This document shows positions 1 to 12,895 of a DNA stretch of 64,000 nucleotides, piece after piece (position 1 is the first letter of the stretch; every line of letters begins with the position of its first letter). The stretch spans positions 36,383,425 through 36,447,424 of the forward strand of contig CAIIXF020000010.1 of assembly GCA_903813345.2 (NCBI GenBank). The letters are read 5' to 3'. The position numbers and the translations under genes are program-made. The DNA comes from Owenia fusiformis. Its lineage: Eukaryota > Annelida > Polychaeta > Sabellida > Oweniidae. The notes under the pieces are model-generated. The model saw only the letters and a program-made list of their open reading frames with translations, was not told the DNA's origin and did no database searches.

Positions 1-180
1 GGGAGTTTGATGGATTAGAGCGAACCTTCCCTGGCCAAAAAATCTTTCAAAATCATGCAGTTTTTCACCATTCTGAGCACTTTTTAAGTGATTTTGGTCA
101 TTTTTGGACCAAAATTGGCACAAGTGAACCCCTCCCTGGAATTTTTCAAAAAGTGAACCCCCTTGGCTGAGTCCTGCCTA
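1..180 (+). repeat. Interspersed repeat, copy 1
   Basis: AT-rich stretch with TTCAAAATCATGCAG, a TTTTTCACCATT block and two GTGAACCCC blocks. The same order of words is found on the minus strand at about 36345-36560, and a fragment lies at about 735-810. It sits in an intron of the RRM-Tudor gene. The family is not identified; it looks like a short non-autonomous element. Confidence 0.6.
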
Positions 181-247
181 TATTGTCATGATAGTAGTGT
201 GTTTTGTCACAGGAATGTACATGTAATTGTGAAAAATTGTATTTCAG

Positions 248-3200
248 ATTTGCATTTGTGCGGTTCAAAACATACACTGAGGCTGAAGCTGTGGTTGAAG
301 AACTTGAAGGGTATATTGTGGGTAATTCCGGTTACCAGCTCAATGCTAGAATTAACGACGTTCCACCACCCATTCCAACCATTAATGATCAAAATCGGAC
401 AGACCAAGGCCATATTATCCGGCAAAGTTCTGGTAAGTTGATTTTTTGGAATAAAAAAGCTGTTATCACTCTTTAAAGGTAAAGTTATTATTTTGGCAGC
501 TTGGTGGTATATTTTGTCTGCCCATCTCCAATAAAAACACTTGACATATTGATTTGAAATGTTAAGGGAGATTATCTGCATAAAGGCAGCCATTTTTGAT
601 TTTTTAAGTGTGGGTCTGTCCACTGCGTTGTTCAAAATATTTTCCCACAAAAAATAATGTTCATTTATTTGTCATCTATATTATGCAATTCAGTGTTCAA
701 CCAGCTTGATATTTTGTCATGTTTATACACTTGGCCCGTAAGCCAACCTTTGCCAAAGGGGTCAGTTTTCAAAAAATTCCAGAGATGGGCTCAAATTTGA
801 CAATTTTGGGAAGACATGATCTCACCCTTCTACGTCAACTCAGCTGCTCAAATGAAAAAATGAAACATGAAACGCCCCCTGGCTTCAGGTCTGTACTCTG
901 ATAGCTCCGAAGTATGTCTTTATTAAATGCGATGGGATTCAAGAGTATATCGATTTCCCATTTCAGATTCAACCAATGAAGACTTCTACAGAGAAGTTGC
1001 TTCAAACTATGATCCCTTTAAGCCATCAAAAAATCCAATGGAAGCCAAAGCTGTCGTAGACGGTCCTGTTGGTGTTTATGTTGGAAACTTTCCCTATAGT
1101 ACAACTGAGGTAACCCATGTACATATATTAGTCATACCTGCAATTTGAAATCGTAATCGTGTTGCCTAGATATGTTGACATCGAGTCATTGTTGATTAAG
1201 TTGAAACTTTTTTGCTGAAAATTTGCTCTTTTTATAGATATGTCAATTATTTTTTAGGAAGAATTATTGCTCAATTCCATCTCGATTGGATTATTTGCCA
1301 GGAAGAATCGTTGCTCAATTTTAATCTTGAATTGATTTGTTATCTTGGAAAAATCACTGCAGTTTCTCCATTCTTTCTTGACATGCTTGTTTTTTAGGAG
1401 CAATTGTTTGAAGAATTTAAACCATTTGGTGTCCAAAGAGTGGAAATAAAAAGCAGGGGTCCAGAGAGAAGGTCAGTTGAACATTCCAAAAATATGAACA
1501 TTGGGGGCTAATGTATACCAAATGAGGCCAAAATACACCTATATACCAATGGGGAGATTACTGGTGTACACTATTGTCGACCACCACTCGAATTTTATCT
1601 AACATTAATTGTTCGAGAGCTGGAGCACTCTGGTATCCCTTATAAACATACAACAATGGGTACCAACCTCTACTAACTTACAAATGTGACTTCAAGGAAA
1701 ACAAAATGTCTTTAATACATGAATTCGTGACATTTTTGATTGCCTTATTCTTCATAATTTTTCACCTAATTTTTTAAATGCTTTATCGTATTGAGCTTCC
1801 TTAAAGTACTAAAGAAATCTCGAGAAAGGGTTGTTGATATCATGTACACTTATATGTATCTGCATGGACCATCATGGGCAATTTTTAATTTTGACACATA
1901 CTGTACATGCAAAGGACGATTCTCAGTTTGGAGAACAGCCTCCTGGGCTAATATTTTTTTTCATGAAAAATATAGAAATATTACCCAAATTAAACTATGA
2001 ATATTCAAAAGAGGACATTTAAATCTACAAGATGTAAAAATAACAAATTCGTCTGAAGCAGGGATAACGCTCAATTAGACCGATTCAATAAAATACAAGT
2101 CTCGATTTGGGGAAAAAGTTCATCAGTGTACTGCGCTAATATTTTTTTTGCGAAAAATCTAAAAATATTACCCAAATTATGACTATTCAAAAGAAGACAT
2201 TCAAATCTATATTATGTAAAAAATCAAATTTGTCCGAAGCAGGGATAATGCTCATTTAGATTGATGAACTTCGTTCTCCAAACCTAGAATCGTCCTTTGC
2301 AATTTAATTAAACCTTTTGTTCTTCTCAGTTTTATCAATTGATCTCTGCTGGTATATTCCAGTGCGTATGGTTTTGTTTATGTGGAGAGCATTGAAGATG
2401 CAACGGCAGCCATTAGAATGTTAGATGCCTCCGACTTTAATGGGCGTGAGCTGAAGGTTCGTTTCAACAACCGTAATTACAACGTTCCCATAGAAACAGA
2501 GGAAGCAAAGATCAAATTACCAAAGGACATTAAAGTGCAGTGTACAATTAATGACAAAGGTATGTCTTTTTACAATAATGAATTTTCATGTAATAAATGT
2601 AAAAATACATTCAGATAACGTTACATGTATGTTACAAATAGGGCTAAAATGGAGAGTAAATGCTCCGTACTTGTTTTAATTGTCAAAATTTTTTGTCAGT
2701 CAGCCCTTAATCTCGGTGTTAAAACAACACAGAATTTCATATTTAGCCTTCATAGACAAACTTTAATGATCCACTTTTGTCGGAATTCATTAAGTGTTTT
2801 TACATAACAATTACATTATTTTCAGCACGACAAGTGAACGTTGTCAATCAGGAAAAACAGACCCCTGCTCCCACCCCTCAGGTTAATTCCCCTACCCCCA
2901 GAGTAGCTGTCCCTGCCAATATGAGCTACCGAACATACAGCAGGATTTTGGCCTGTTTCAAAGTTCCCCTGACGACAGTCCATGACATCCCTCCAGGAAG
3001 ATTTGAATTATGGGTAACCTATGTCGAACAATCTGGATATTTCTGGGCGCAGATTTTAACAGATAATGTAAGTTAAACATTTCTGCTTAAACATCTGATG
3101 TTATAATAAAAATTGATTCAACATGCTGCAAAAATGTATATGTGGTTTGAATAAAGCAGTATTTTGATAAACTTGGCAATTTGCCTCTGGTTCATCCTCA

Positions 3201-4735
3201 TATGAATGAAATTGAAATTGAATGTACATATCAAAAATTCATAATTCAGAAATTCTTTATATTATTGATGAACTCCAGGAAAGTAGCCTTCCAGAATAAC
3301 AGCCCACATTTACAGTAAATAACATGAAAGTTTTGCATGAATCATCTTACATTTATATGTGGTGCAGTAAATAATCGTAGAGTCTCATTATTGACACAAA
3401 ATAATCGTAGAGTCTCATTATTGACACAAAATAATCGTAGAGTCTCATTATTGACACAAAATAATCGTAGAGTCTCATTATTGACACAAAATAATCGTAG
3501 AGCCTCATTATTGACACAAAATAATCGTAGAGTCTCATTATTGACACAAAATAATCGTAGAGTCTCATTATTGACACAAAATAATCGTAGAGTCTCATTA
3601 TTGACACAAAATAATCGTAGAGTCTCATTATTGACACAAAATAATCGTAGAAGTCTCATTATTGACACAAAATAATCGTAGAGTCTCATTATTGACACAG
3701 TGAGAGCCTCCAATGATCATGTCCCCTCCCGTGTCAATTATTAAAAGACATATTTTTTCTCAGTTCATTTTTTCAGTGACTTGCACCAATCATAAAATTA
3801 TGGATAAGTTCTCTTTAAATTTATTCATGAGATTCCCTTGCAAGAACTACATGTAACTCCAAAAGGATATAGCAAATTACTACGAGGGAATATCATAAAA
3901 TTCTCATAATATCTCTCTAATTTTTTTATTTTTCCATATATTCTGATGAATTTTTCACGGAATGTAGTATAGAATGTTGTATTAATCTATTAAAAATATT
4001 TGGTATAACAGAAATATTATTAAAGAAATGGTTGCCATAGTAACCGGAAATCAAAGCACCTGGGGCAAATTACTATTTCGGTATTTATTTCAGACTGCTA
4101 ATATGAGTGAACTTGGCGAGATGAACCTTGAAAGGGAGGCATCAGGACAGCATCCTTTCAACAACGACAGAAGATGTATCACATATTACGAGGATGAGCC
4201 AGTGAGGTACATGCAACATTTGTACTCATTTGACTGACGTCTGTCTGTTTTTAATCACATTTCATATCGCTACTCTCTAAAATTTAAATAAAGCGTGTCC
4301 TTTTGTGACATTTTTGGACAATTTAAATTGTTTACTTTAAGTCTGTATGCTTTGTTCCTTGCTTGTTTTTCATTCCATGTTATATTTCAGTATTATCGTA
4401 CTTTGAAAAAGTACTGTTATTGCCATTGTCTTGTTTTTACATCCTCTGATCACAGGGCTTCAAAATCCAGAATATTCTTTCTTTTTACCCCCTGCAATAA
4501 GCAGTTAGCATTTCCCCGATTAAGAACTCACAATCTGATTGGCTGTCGCAACACTGCGACAGAAATCATGTAGAAGTCATTGCGTATAATTAGATCACGT
4601 GATTCAGTTTAATCGGGCGCTTCCAAATTGGTTATAGCAGGGGGAAGAAGGAGGTACAGATTCTGGACACCTGCTTAAGAGGATGTGTTTTTTAGCTCAC
4701 ATGGTGAGCTTTTGCAATCACTCACTTGTCCGTCT

Positions 4736-4766
<31 letters not shown>

Positions 4767-7700
4767 CGTCAACAATAGTGGCACGTTTTAAAACCTCTGT
4801 CGATAGAATTCCTGTTTTAAGTTATTTCTGTTCAACATCAATACAGAAAACTCCCTATGACTCCTGGTTCAAAAGCTCGACTATTTTCAAAATGGCCGTC
4901 ACTTTTGTCTCGTGAAATTCACTTTTGAGTCTTGACCCATTTCCTAGCTTTACAAATAATTTCAGGTGTCCTACATTGTAAAAATGCATGTCAATGTAAA
5001 GGGTAGATATATGAAATAATTTTGTTACAAAAAATCAGCGAAAAATTATATTCATTTTTTCATTTTTAGCCATTTTAGTTAATATTGATTTGTCTATCTG
5101 ACTCGCGAAATCCACTTTCCGTCAATAACAGTGGCACGTTTTAAAACCTCTGTCGATAGGATTCCTGTTTTAAGTTATTTCTGTTCAACATCAATACAGA
5201 AAACTCCCCTATGACTCCTGGTTCAAAAGCTCACCTATTTTCAAAATGGCCGCCATTTTTGTCTCGCGAAATTCACTTTTGACCCATTTCCTAGCTTTAC
5301 AAATAATTTCAAGTGTCCTACATTGTAAAAATCCATGTCAATGTAAAGAGTAGATGTATGAAATAATTTTGTTACGAAGAATCAGCGAAAAATTATACCC
5401 ATTTTTTTTATTTTCAGCCATTTTAGTTAACATTGATTTGTCCATCTGTCTCGCAAAATCCACTTTTGGACCATTTACCTTAAACCCTCTGTCGATAGGA
5501 TTCCCGTTTTAAGTTAATTTTGTTCAACATCAATACAAAAAACTCTCCTATGACTCTTGGTTCAAAAGCTCGCCTATTTTCAAAATGGTCGCCATTCTTG
5601 TTTCGCGAAATTCACTTTTTGCCCATTTCCTAGCTTTACAAATAATTTCAGCTGTCCTGCATTGTAAAAAGCCATGTCACTGTGAAGAGTAGTTGTATGA
5701 AATGATTTTATTACAAAAAATCGGCAAAATATTATAACAGTTTTTTTTTTTCAGCCATTTTAGTTAACATTGATTTGTCCATCTGTCTCGCAAAATCCTC
5801 TTTTGGACCATTTGCTTAAAACCTCTGTCGATAGGATTCCAGTTTCAAGTTATTTTTGTTCAACATCAATACAAAAAACTCCCCTATGACTCCTGGTTCA
5901 AAAACTTGCCTGATTTCAAAAACGGTCGCCATTTTTGTCTCGCGAAATTCAATTTTGGCCCATTTCCTAGCTTTACAAATAATTTCAGGTGTCTTGCATT
6001 GCAAAAAGCCATGTCACTGTAAAGAGTAGTTGTATGAAATAATTTTGTTACAAATAATTGGCAAACAATTATATCAGTTTTTTTCAGCCATTTTACTCAA
6101 CATCTGTCTCTCAGTCAGTCCAAAATAGTGGCAAGTGGCTTGAAATAATTTTGTTACAAAAAATCAGCAAAAAATTATATCCGTTTTTTCTGTCACCATG
6201 TGAGCTCAGTACCCACGGTACTAATTTTTATTGCTATTCAGTAAGCATTAATTGATCCTCAAAGTAAGTAGTATTAAGGTGTGACCTGGTAGTCTGTCCA
6301 TCTACATGGATATTCTTGGCTGATTGATCAAGTCCTACCTTAAATTATTTCTGTTTAGGGGCTACATTATGAATGAATCTGGAGCTCAAGTCAATGTCTT
6401 TGCGGTTGATTATGGAAATGTAATGCTGGTGGATAAAACACACGTTCTTAGCGCAACCAATCCCACGATTTGGAAGATTGGACCAATGGTGGTGCCTTTT
6501 AGACTTTATGGTAAGGGCGTGAAACGGGAGTTTATGTATGTTTAAAAATCAGTGTATATCGTCTTCAGATTTTGATGATGACCCTAAGAGAGGTTTTTTC
6601 AATGGAGCGTCCAGTTGAAATCTTGTATTGTACATCATAATTTTAAAAATTACTTTTTGATAAATCATTGGTCATTGATTGTAATTGTCTGTAACTACAA
6701 GTTACATTATTCTATTATTTCTTGCTACCTGTACTTCAGTTTTTTATTATCTTTAAGCAAAATATTGTTCACTGTAATCCTTGTTTATATCTACATTGTA
6801 CAGTAAAACTCATCTAAGCGGAACACCTTTGGTACCTTTAAAAAGTGTTCTACTTATGCCTGGGTCACATATGCTCCGATCCATCGGCTGGCGCCCGTCC
6901 GATTGAGTGTTTTGTTCAATATTGTATTCAATTTTGAACAAAATATTCAATCGGCTGGGCGCCATAGTGAAAATCGTAGCAAATGTGACCAAGGCATTAT
7001 AGAGATTCATTTAATATTAATTAGTTGGTCTTTGGACTCCGAAAAGTGTTCCACTAATAGATGTGTTCCACTTTACAGGTTTCACTGTATATAGCTGCTA
7101 AACTACCTAGAATGCCTATGGCGATTGGTAGTAGATATTTTGTGTATTTTTTGATTATGAAGGAAATAAATAATATGTTAAAAAACTATATATTTCATTG
7201 ATTATTAAAACATTTAACTGTTTAATGTAGATACAACTACTGGTCTTAAAGAGATACAGCATGACCATGCTACTCAAGTTCTGCAGGTGAACATCGCCAA
7301 TACCCCAGGTGCTAATGAGGTATGTATAAATAGATCTTGTAAATGTTATCACTCTCCATTGTGTACACACAGAATTCGCCTTGGCCTAGTTGCTGGGAGA
7401 TCAAATGGAAACGAAGACATTATGAATTTCTTTTATCATGACCAGTCTTCCTTCAAATTCTTCTACAGGAACACCAGTCATGCTGAAACAAAGACATAAT
7501 ATATTAATGCCTAGGCGTCAGCCCTGTACTACTGTATTCTATGACTTATTATCATGAAATAAAAAAAACATAAAAAAAATATATTAGTTTCCAGAGATCC
7601 CCAGTGCTATTGTTTGCTGATGATTAAAATTTATTAAAATTACATGTTATTGAAAAAAGCAAACCACAGGTTCAAATCTGGTTCGAATGGCTTTTAAAAT

Positions 7701-8397
7701 GGCAGCTAAAATTAACAAATCACTCTTTGTCTGATAAACATTTATCATGAAAATATTCCTGAAAAACATTTATCATGAAAATATTCCTGAATGGTTGGTC
7801 AGGGGTGTTGAAAATTCCTTCTTTTTGCTTAACATCTTAGTTGCCATATTGATAGTAATCAGATCAGTAATGCTCATATGGTTTATAGGTATTGCTTTTC
7901 TTCAGTTGCTTACATGTATCTAGCATTCAGAAAATGTTCATTTGTAATTGTAATTTTTTCTATTTTTTCTCTCAAAGATATGGGAGAATATACTGTTACT
8001 TTTAATTTTGCCAATTTTAGAAATCACAATTTTGTAGCTATCAAATTTCTGATTTCACAAGTTTGAATTTCATTATTCATCTTCAAGCTGTGTACCTTAT
8101 ATAAAGTAATTACACCTACCTAGTGTTATAATTGGATAAAATTTACAATTACTATATCTTGGTCAGTGGCACACTGCACCTCTATTTCATCGTCATTGTT
8201 GCTACATGGAGTATTCCATTATTAATTTATCACCCAGTAACACTGAACCAACATTTGCAATTTTACCGCAAAAAGTTCAACCAGAATGACTTTAATTAAG
8301 TGAAGAATATATTCAGAAAGTTTAACTCTATATTTTACTATTTTATTGAATTTTTCAGACTCATATCATTGATGTTGCGAATGCCCAATTACGGTAA
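248..8397 (+). CDS. RRM-RRM-Tudor protein, TDRD10-like (5' end outside window)
   Basis: Nine exons join in one frame: 248-432, 967-1109, 1398-1471, 2363-2559, 2826-3067, 4094-4206, 6359-6510, 7231-7319 and 8359-8397 (stop TAA). All have AG/GT borders and phases agree at each junction; about 410 residues are visible. The first exon begins inside an RRM at its RNP1 (FAFVRF). Exons 2-4 give a second RRM, with RNP2-like VYVGNFP and RNP1-like AYGFVYVES. A Pro-rich linker follows, then a Tudor region whose core reads VFAVDYGNVMLVD (exon 7), preceded by FELWVTYVEQSGYFWAQI. Known family: Tudor domains of this kind bind methylated arginine, often in germline RNA granules; vertebrate TDRD10 has one RRM plus one Tudor. 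The second RRM here is a difference. An RNA-binding, methylarginine-reading adaptor is inferred; the aromatic cage was not checked residue by residue. An AATAAA signal lies about 220 bases after the stop. Confidence 0.85.
735..810 (-). repeat. Fragment of the 1-180 repeat family
   Basis: Contains GGCCCGTAAGCC, CCAAAGGGGTCAGTTTTC and a CAAATTTGACAATTTTG block that match in order the copy at 36345-36560. It is a short remnant in an intron of the RRM-Tudor gene. Confidence 0.5.
3369..3700 (+). repeat. 30-bp minisatellite, about 11 copies
   Basis: Near-perfect tandem copies of a 30-base unit containing AATAATCGTAGAGTCTCATT followed by ATTGACACAA. Few differences between copies, so recently homogenised. 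Because 30 is a multiple of three, it stays open in several frames; those frames are not genes. Intronic in the RRM-Tudor gene. Confidence 0.95.
4440..4685. mobile_element. Short inverted-repeat element, copy 1 (hAT-like)
   Basis: Starts CATCCTCTGATCAC and ends AGAGGATG. Its interior, including TTTACCCCCTGC and TAATTAGATCACGTGAT, recurs at 47051-47369, where an exact 8-base target duplication is present. Here the flanks TTGTTTTTA and TGTTTTTTA suggest a slightly altered 8-9 base duplication. No coding capacity. Intronic. Confidence 0.7.
4690..6207. mobile_element. Tandem-repeat-bearing element A (Pearl/Helitron-like)
   Basis: The ends are inverted (AGCTCACATGGTGAGC at left, CACCATGTGAGCT at right). 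After the left end comes a run of TGTCTGTCCGTC, then about four diverged copies of a 335-355 base unit. Each unit carries CCTCTGTCGATAG, a CAAAATGGYCGCCAT-like word and CTAGCTTTACAAATAATTTCA. The plan of short termini, pyrimidine-rich microsatellite and internal tandem repeats matches the non-autonomous Pearl/HINE elements described in bivalves. That assignment is by architecture only. It has no coding capacity and lies in the intron between Tudor exons 6 and 7. Confidence 0.7.
6801..7087. mobile_element. Tc1/mariner-type MITE carrying an inserted second MITE
   Basis: The inverted ends are CAGTAAAACTCATCTAAGCG at left and ACTTTACAGGTTTCACTG at right, flanked by TA, which fits a Tc1/mariner target. 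A related copy without the insert lies at 33305-33460, and a tandem relative at 47740-48120. Positions 6857-6996 are a separate later insertion. Confidence 0.7.
6857..6996. mobile_element. 140-bp MITE, PIF/Harbinger-like
   Basis: Flanked by TTA on both sides (6854-6856 and 6997-6999). Ends TGCCTGGGTCACAT and ATGTGACCAAGGCA are inverted repeats. Three-base TTA duplication is typical of PIF/Harbinger elements. The paralogous MITE at 33305-33460 shows the uninterrupted site, so the borders are well fixed. Confidence 0.75.
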
Positions 8398-8619
8398 TAT
8401 AAACCAGGACAACAGTGTGCATTAACTTTGAAATTATTGGTTGTTTTCTTGATGTTGCTCTGTCCACTCGGCCATTCCATCTCAGATTCCATTGACACCA
8501 GTGAACTCAAACTTTGAAATGGGAAATCATATTCTTGATGCCAAGGATGGACCTTCCCAGATTTCTGGACACCAATCTTCATGGACATTAGAATTGGATG
8601 TACATGTACATACATGTAC

Positions 8620-8625
8620 AATAAA
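8620..8625 (+). terminator. Polyadenylation signal of the RRM-Tudor gene
   Basis: AATAAA about 220 bases after the stop codon at 8395-8397, just past a TACATGTACA tandem. It is the first good signal downstream on this strand. Confidence 0.6.
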
Positions 8626-9177
8626 ATACTAACATTAGACTGATTTTCAATGTCACCATGCAGTTTCAGAAAATGAATGATTTCTGTTTTTTGGTGAATG
8701 TCTGCCTAATGGCTCGCTACACTCATTTAGATTTACAATACCATTGTTGTCATGGGATACAGTGGAGTCAAATCTCGCAGATACATCACAATCATAAACA
8801 AATCAAAGGACTATCAAAATCTGGACTTCTTTTAAGACGAAAAAGGAAAATTATATGTGGTGACTCATTTTAGCACACACACGATGTACTTGAGTCAAAG
8901 TCTGAAAATTGAAAATGATATTTTAAGAGGCTGTCACCCTGAAATTTAAATTAAATGAATAAAGATTAAATTTTTTATTTTTATTTTTTTTTATTTATTT
9001 ATTAAAATCATTTTAGACAGACAATTTACAGTTGCAGTCATATTTTGCCATCTTTGACCCAGTCTTAATGTTGTAAAATGTGTCAACAGGTTTAGAGTTT
9101 TCATGTATGTAGTATTTATTCATTGTAGGATCCAAGATGGCTCCAAAGCTGTCATAGTCAAAATTATATATCACTTT

Positions 9178-10135
9178 TAACTCAGTAAGTTGAACACTTT
9201 TGTAAGTTGAACAACTCAGTTATTTGAACACTTTTGTAAGTTCAACACCTCAGTTAGTTGAACACTTTTGTAAGTTGAACAACTCAGTTATTTGAACACT
9301 TTTGTAAGTTCAACACCTCAGTTAGTTTAACACTTCTGTAAGTTACCGTTCAACACCTCAGTTATTTGAAAACTTCTGTAAGTTCATCACCTCATTGAGT
9401 TGAAAACTTCTATAATTTCAACACCTCAGTAAGTTGAACACTTCTGTATTTTCAACACCTCAGTAAGTTGAAAACTTCTGTATTTTCAACACCTCAGTAA
9501 GTTGAAAACTTCTGTATTTTCAACACCTCAGTTAGTTGAACACTTTTGTAAGTTCAACACCTCAGTTTATTGAACACTTTTGTAAGTTAAAGTTGAACAC
9601 TTCTGTAAGTTCAACACCTCAGTTGAACAATTCTGCAAGTTCAACAACTCAATAAGTTGAACACTTTTGTAAGTTAAAGTTTAACACTTTTGTAAGTTCA
9701 ACACCTCAGTAGGTTCACACTTCTACAAGTTGAACACCTCAGTTAGTTGAACACCTCTGTAAGTTCAACACCTTAGTGAGTTGAACACTTCTGTAAGTTA
9801 CTGTTCAACATCTCAGTTATTTGAAAACTTCTGTAAGTTCAACAACTCAGTAAGTTCAACACTTCAGAAAGTTGAACATCTCTGTAATTTCAACACCTCA
9901 GTAAGTTGAAAACTTTGTAAGTTGAACACCTCAGTTTATTGAACACTTTTGGAAGTTAAAGTTCAACACCTTTGTTATTTGAACAGTTCTGTAAGTTCAA
10001 GAACTCGATAAGTTGAACACTTTTGTAAGTTCAAGTTGAACACCTCAGTTGAACACGTCTTTAAGTTAACTCAATAAGTTGAACACTTCTTTATGTTAAA
10101 GTCCAACACCTCTGTAAGTTCTGTGAGTTCATCAC
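9178..10135 (+). repeat. Degenerate minisatellite, 27-30 bp unit, about 1 kb
   Basis: Many diverged copies built from CACTTYTGTAAGTTSAACA and CCTCAGTTAGTTGAA. Units differ in length and order, so this is an old array. No gene in or next to it. Confidence 0.9.
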
Positions 10136-10796
10136 CTCAGCACAACTGAATATAGAGAGAGGTGCCCATTTGGAGCTTGTTTTGTGAGTTTCTGTAGTTT
10201 TTTATTACTAAATTGGCAGTTTATCATCAAACTGTCACAACAAAATTCACATTGAATGAACTCAATAATTCTGAAATTCCAAGGCAGAATATGCAAAATT
10301 GACCGAGTTCATCAATCTTTCTTCGCTCCTTTTTTGGACACCTGTATATGAAGGTATGGCATCATGGAAATTATTTTTTAGTTTAAAGAATCCCCTCTTA
10401 AGGCAGATCATTAATATCTTCTGATCAGAAAGTAATATGCCCAGGATGCTATTACAATATAGTAAATTCAGAATTGTCAAAACTATTTATTTGATTGGGG
10501 AATGTTCATCATTTGTTTTAATTCCTTAAAAATCACTCTTAATGTTCTCATTGGTCTGGTGTTTGACCAAAGGCTTCTTGTATTTTATCTTCGAAAATGA
10601 TGAAATGAGATATGGTTCGTATGTTCTATCTTATCATTGGTTTGTCCTTACCCGTTTTGGGTTTCTCCTATATTCATTCACAGCTTTTCAGTTGGAATGT
10701 AAATTAATCTTCTCGTCCTCTCAATCTAGTATATTTGTCTTTCACCTTGATAACTGGATTTTCCTGATGAGTTTAATTTTCTGAAAAATTCATCTT

Positions 10797-11375
10797 CTTA
10801 ATCTTCTATTTCAAGTCCTGACATAAGATGTCATTTTCGATTTGTAATCTTCTATTTCCAGTCCTGACATAAGATGCCATTTTTGATTTGTAATCTTCTA
10901 TTTCCAGTCCTGACATAAGATGTCGTTTTTGATTTGTAATCTTCTATTTCAAGTCCTGACATAAGATGTCATTTTCGATCTGTAATCTTCTATTTCCAGT
11001 CCTGACATAAGATGCCATTTTTGATTTTTAATCTTCTATTTCCAGTCCTGACATAAGATGTCATTTTTGATTTGTAATCTTCTATTTCCAGTCCTGACAT
11101 AAGATGTCGTTTTTGATTTGTAATCTTCTATTTCAAGTCCTGACATAAGATGTCATTTTCGATTTGTAATCTTCTATTTCCAGTCCTGACATAAGATGCC
11201 ATTTTTGATTTTTAATCTTCTATTTCCAGTCCTGACATAAGATGCCATTTTTGATTTTTAATCTTCTATTTCCAGTCCTGACATAAGATGTCATTTTCTA
11301 TTTCCAGTCCTGACATAAGATGTCATATTTGATTTTTAATCTTCTATTTCCAGTCCAGACATAAGATGTCATTTT
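10797..11375 (+). repeat. 46-bp minisatellite, about 12 copies
   Basis: Tandem copies with TAATCTTCTATTTCCAGTCC followed by TGACATAAGATG and a short T-rich tail. Alternate copies share the same variants (TTCGATTTG versus TTTGATTTTT), pointing to growth by higher-order duplication of groups of units. Each unit contains a pyrimidine tract and CAG, a possible decoy acceptor. Confidence 0.9.
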
Positions 11376-12015
11376 CAATCATATCGTCTGCATTCTCAAA
11401 ACCCAAAATGTTATCTTCATCAAAGCATTTTGGCTTTTCACATATTTATTCTTCTTCTGTCTTGAATTCTATAATTGAAAAAACTATCTGAAATTCTATG
11501 TCATTCCTCTTTTGTTAAGTATAAACAAAAATGATTTTACATGGAGGCATAAGTCTCAAAACACTGTTTGAAGAATTGATTATGTTTTTACAAATAATAA
11601 AGCCTTTGGAAATCTGTTAAAAAAAGTATAAACAAAGATAAAATGTTTATTTTATTATTACATGTATTGTGCTGTAATTATAAATTCAGACATTTTTGAA
11701 CTGGATTTGTAAATTTGAATTCGATTTAAGCATTGTTTATTGATTTTAGGTGTTCATAAATTCTCAGTCTTAACCATTTCAATGGATGTGCACATGTGAT
11801 CTGATTTATATGATACCACAAGAAAGTGGTGACATTGTCATGGTCTCCATCCTTTTTTGTGCATGGTATTCGGTAGTTGGTGATCAGTATTCTGCATCTG
11901 TAACAAATGGCAGGTAGTGACATTTTACTTGTTAGATGAGTACTGTCATCAGCATATTGCGGGAAAAGTGACCTGTCTGGTTCTCAGATTGCTAAAAGCT
12001 ATTAGAGAATTAGAT
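11376..12015. other. No feature recognised
   Basis: AT-rich sequence with short open frames of no recognisable composition. I see neither an exon with plausible borders nor a repeat. Confidence 0.5.
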
Positions 12016-12023
12016 ATTATTAC

Positions 12024-12370
12024 TAGAGGTGTCACGGATACCCAATTTTGTTCCGATCCGCGGAATTATGCCTTCGGAACGGAACACGGAACAAAAATTA
12101 AGAATTTCGGTTTGGTTCCGGAACAAGAACATTTTGCCCCTTCACAACTTCTGGCACTTGAATCTCCACAAAACAGCATTTTTCTTTCAATATTTTGTAT
12201 CAAAAGAGGTTCATTCTTTTAAGTCCTTCTCTTTGAAGAGTTTTGAAGAGCTTTTCGCAAGCAAATAGACCTAGTCACTCTGTTCCGAACCATTCCGAAA
12301 TTGTTCCGTTCCGAAGCAAAATGTTCCGAACCGAACCGTTCCGTTTTTTTTTTGTTCCGTGACATCTCTA
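12024..12370. mobile_element. 347-bp hAT-type MITE with 8-bp target duplication
   Basis: The ends TAGAGGTGTCACGG and CCGTGACATCTCTA are inverted repeats. ATTATTAC is duplicated on both sides (12016-12023 and 12371-12378). The subterminal regions are packed with TTCCG and CGGAAC words in both orientations. The 8-base duplication and TAGAG-type ends are hallmarks of hAT elements. No transposase is present. Confidence 0.9.
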
Positions 12371-12739
12371 ATTATTACCATTGTGTATATTGTTCATTAA
12401 GTGGAAGAATGTGTTTTTTGAGTAAGAGTTTGAACAGGTGTACTATGATACCAAAAACACATAATTTGTACCATTTAAATATGTCTATAGTAAACATGCC
12501 ACTTTGTAAGTTTATACATGCCAGTAATCAAGGGGCCTAGTGTAACCCCCTAGCCCCCCCCAGATTTCACCCATTTTGGCCTTAATGTCATTGTAAAATA
12601 TGTATTTTTGGGAAAACAATTGCATCATTTGTTGCAATTTTGAGCTCCATCGAAAAAAAGGAGCTGAAATATTAGAACCCCTCCTGATGAAGTTTGGCTA
12701 CTGGCTATATACACCCCCAAAATGCAATCTGATTTTTGA

Positions 12740-12895
12740 CGCTGTTTTGGTGCCACATTTCGGTGCCATTTCGGTACCAAATGGACTTACTAGTCCGGTG
12801 GCAAATTTTGGTGTTGAAAGGTTTCGGTGCCGGAACAGTGCCGAAACGGTGCCAAATTTTTTCGATGCCGAAACGGCGCCGAATCATATTGGCTG
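12740..12895. repeat. GGTGCC/CGGCACC-rich palindromic patch
   Basis: Dense TTTCGGTGCC and GCCGAAACGG words in both orientations. It resembles the subterminal repeats of the neighbouring hAT-type MITE but with a different word. Borders are unclear. Confidence 0.4.

Noticed and set aside
3369-3700. CRISPR-like array
   Set aside because: Units are contiguous with no variable spacers, and the genome is eukaryotic.
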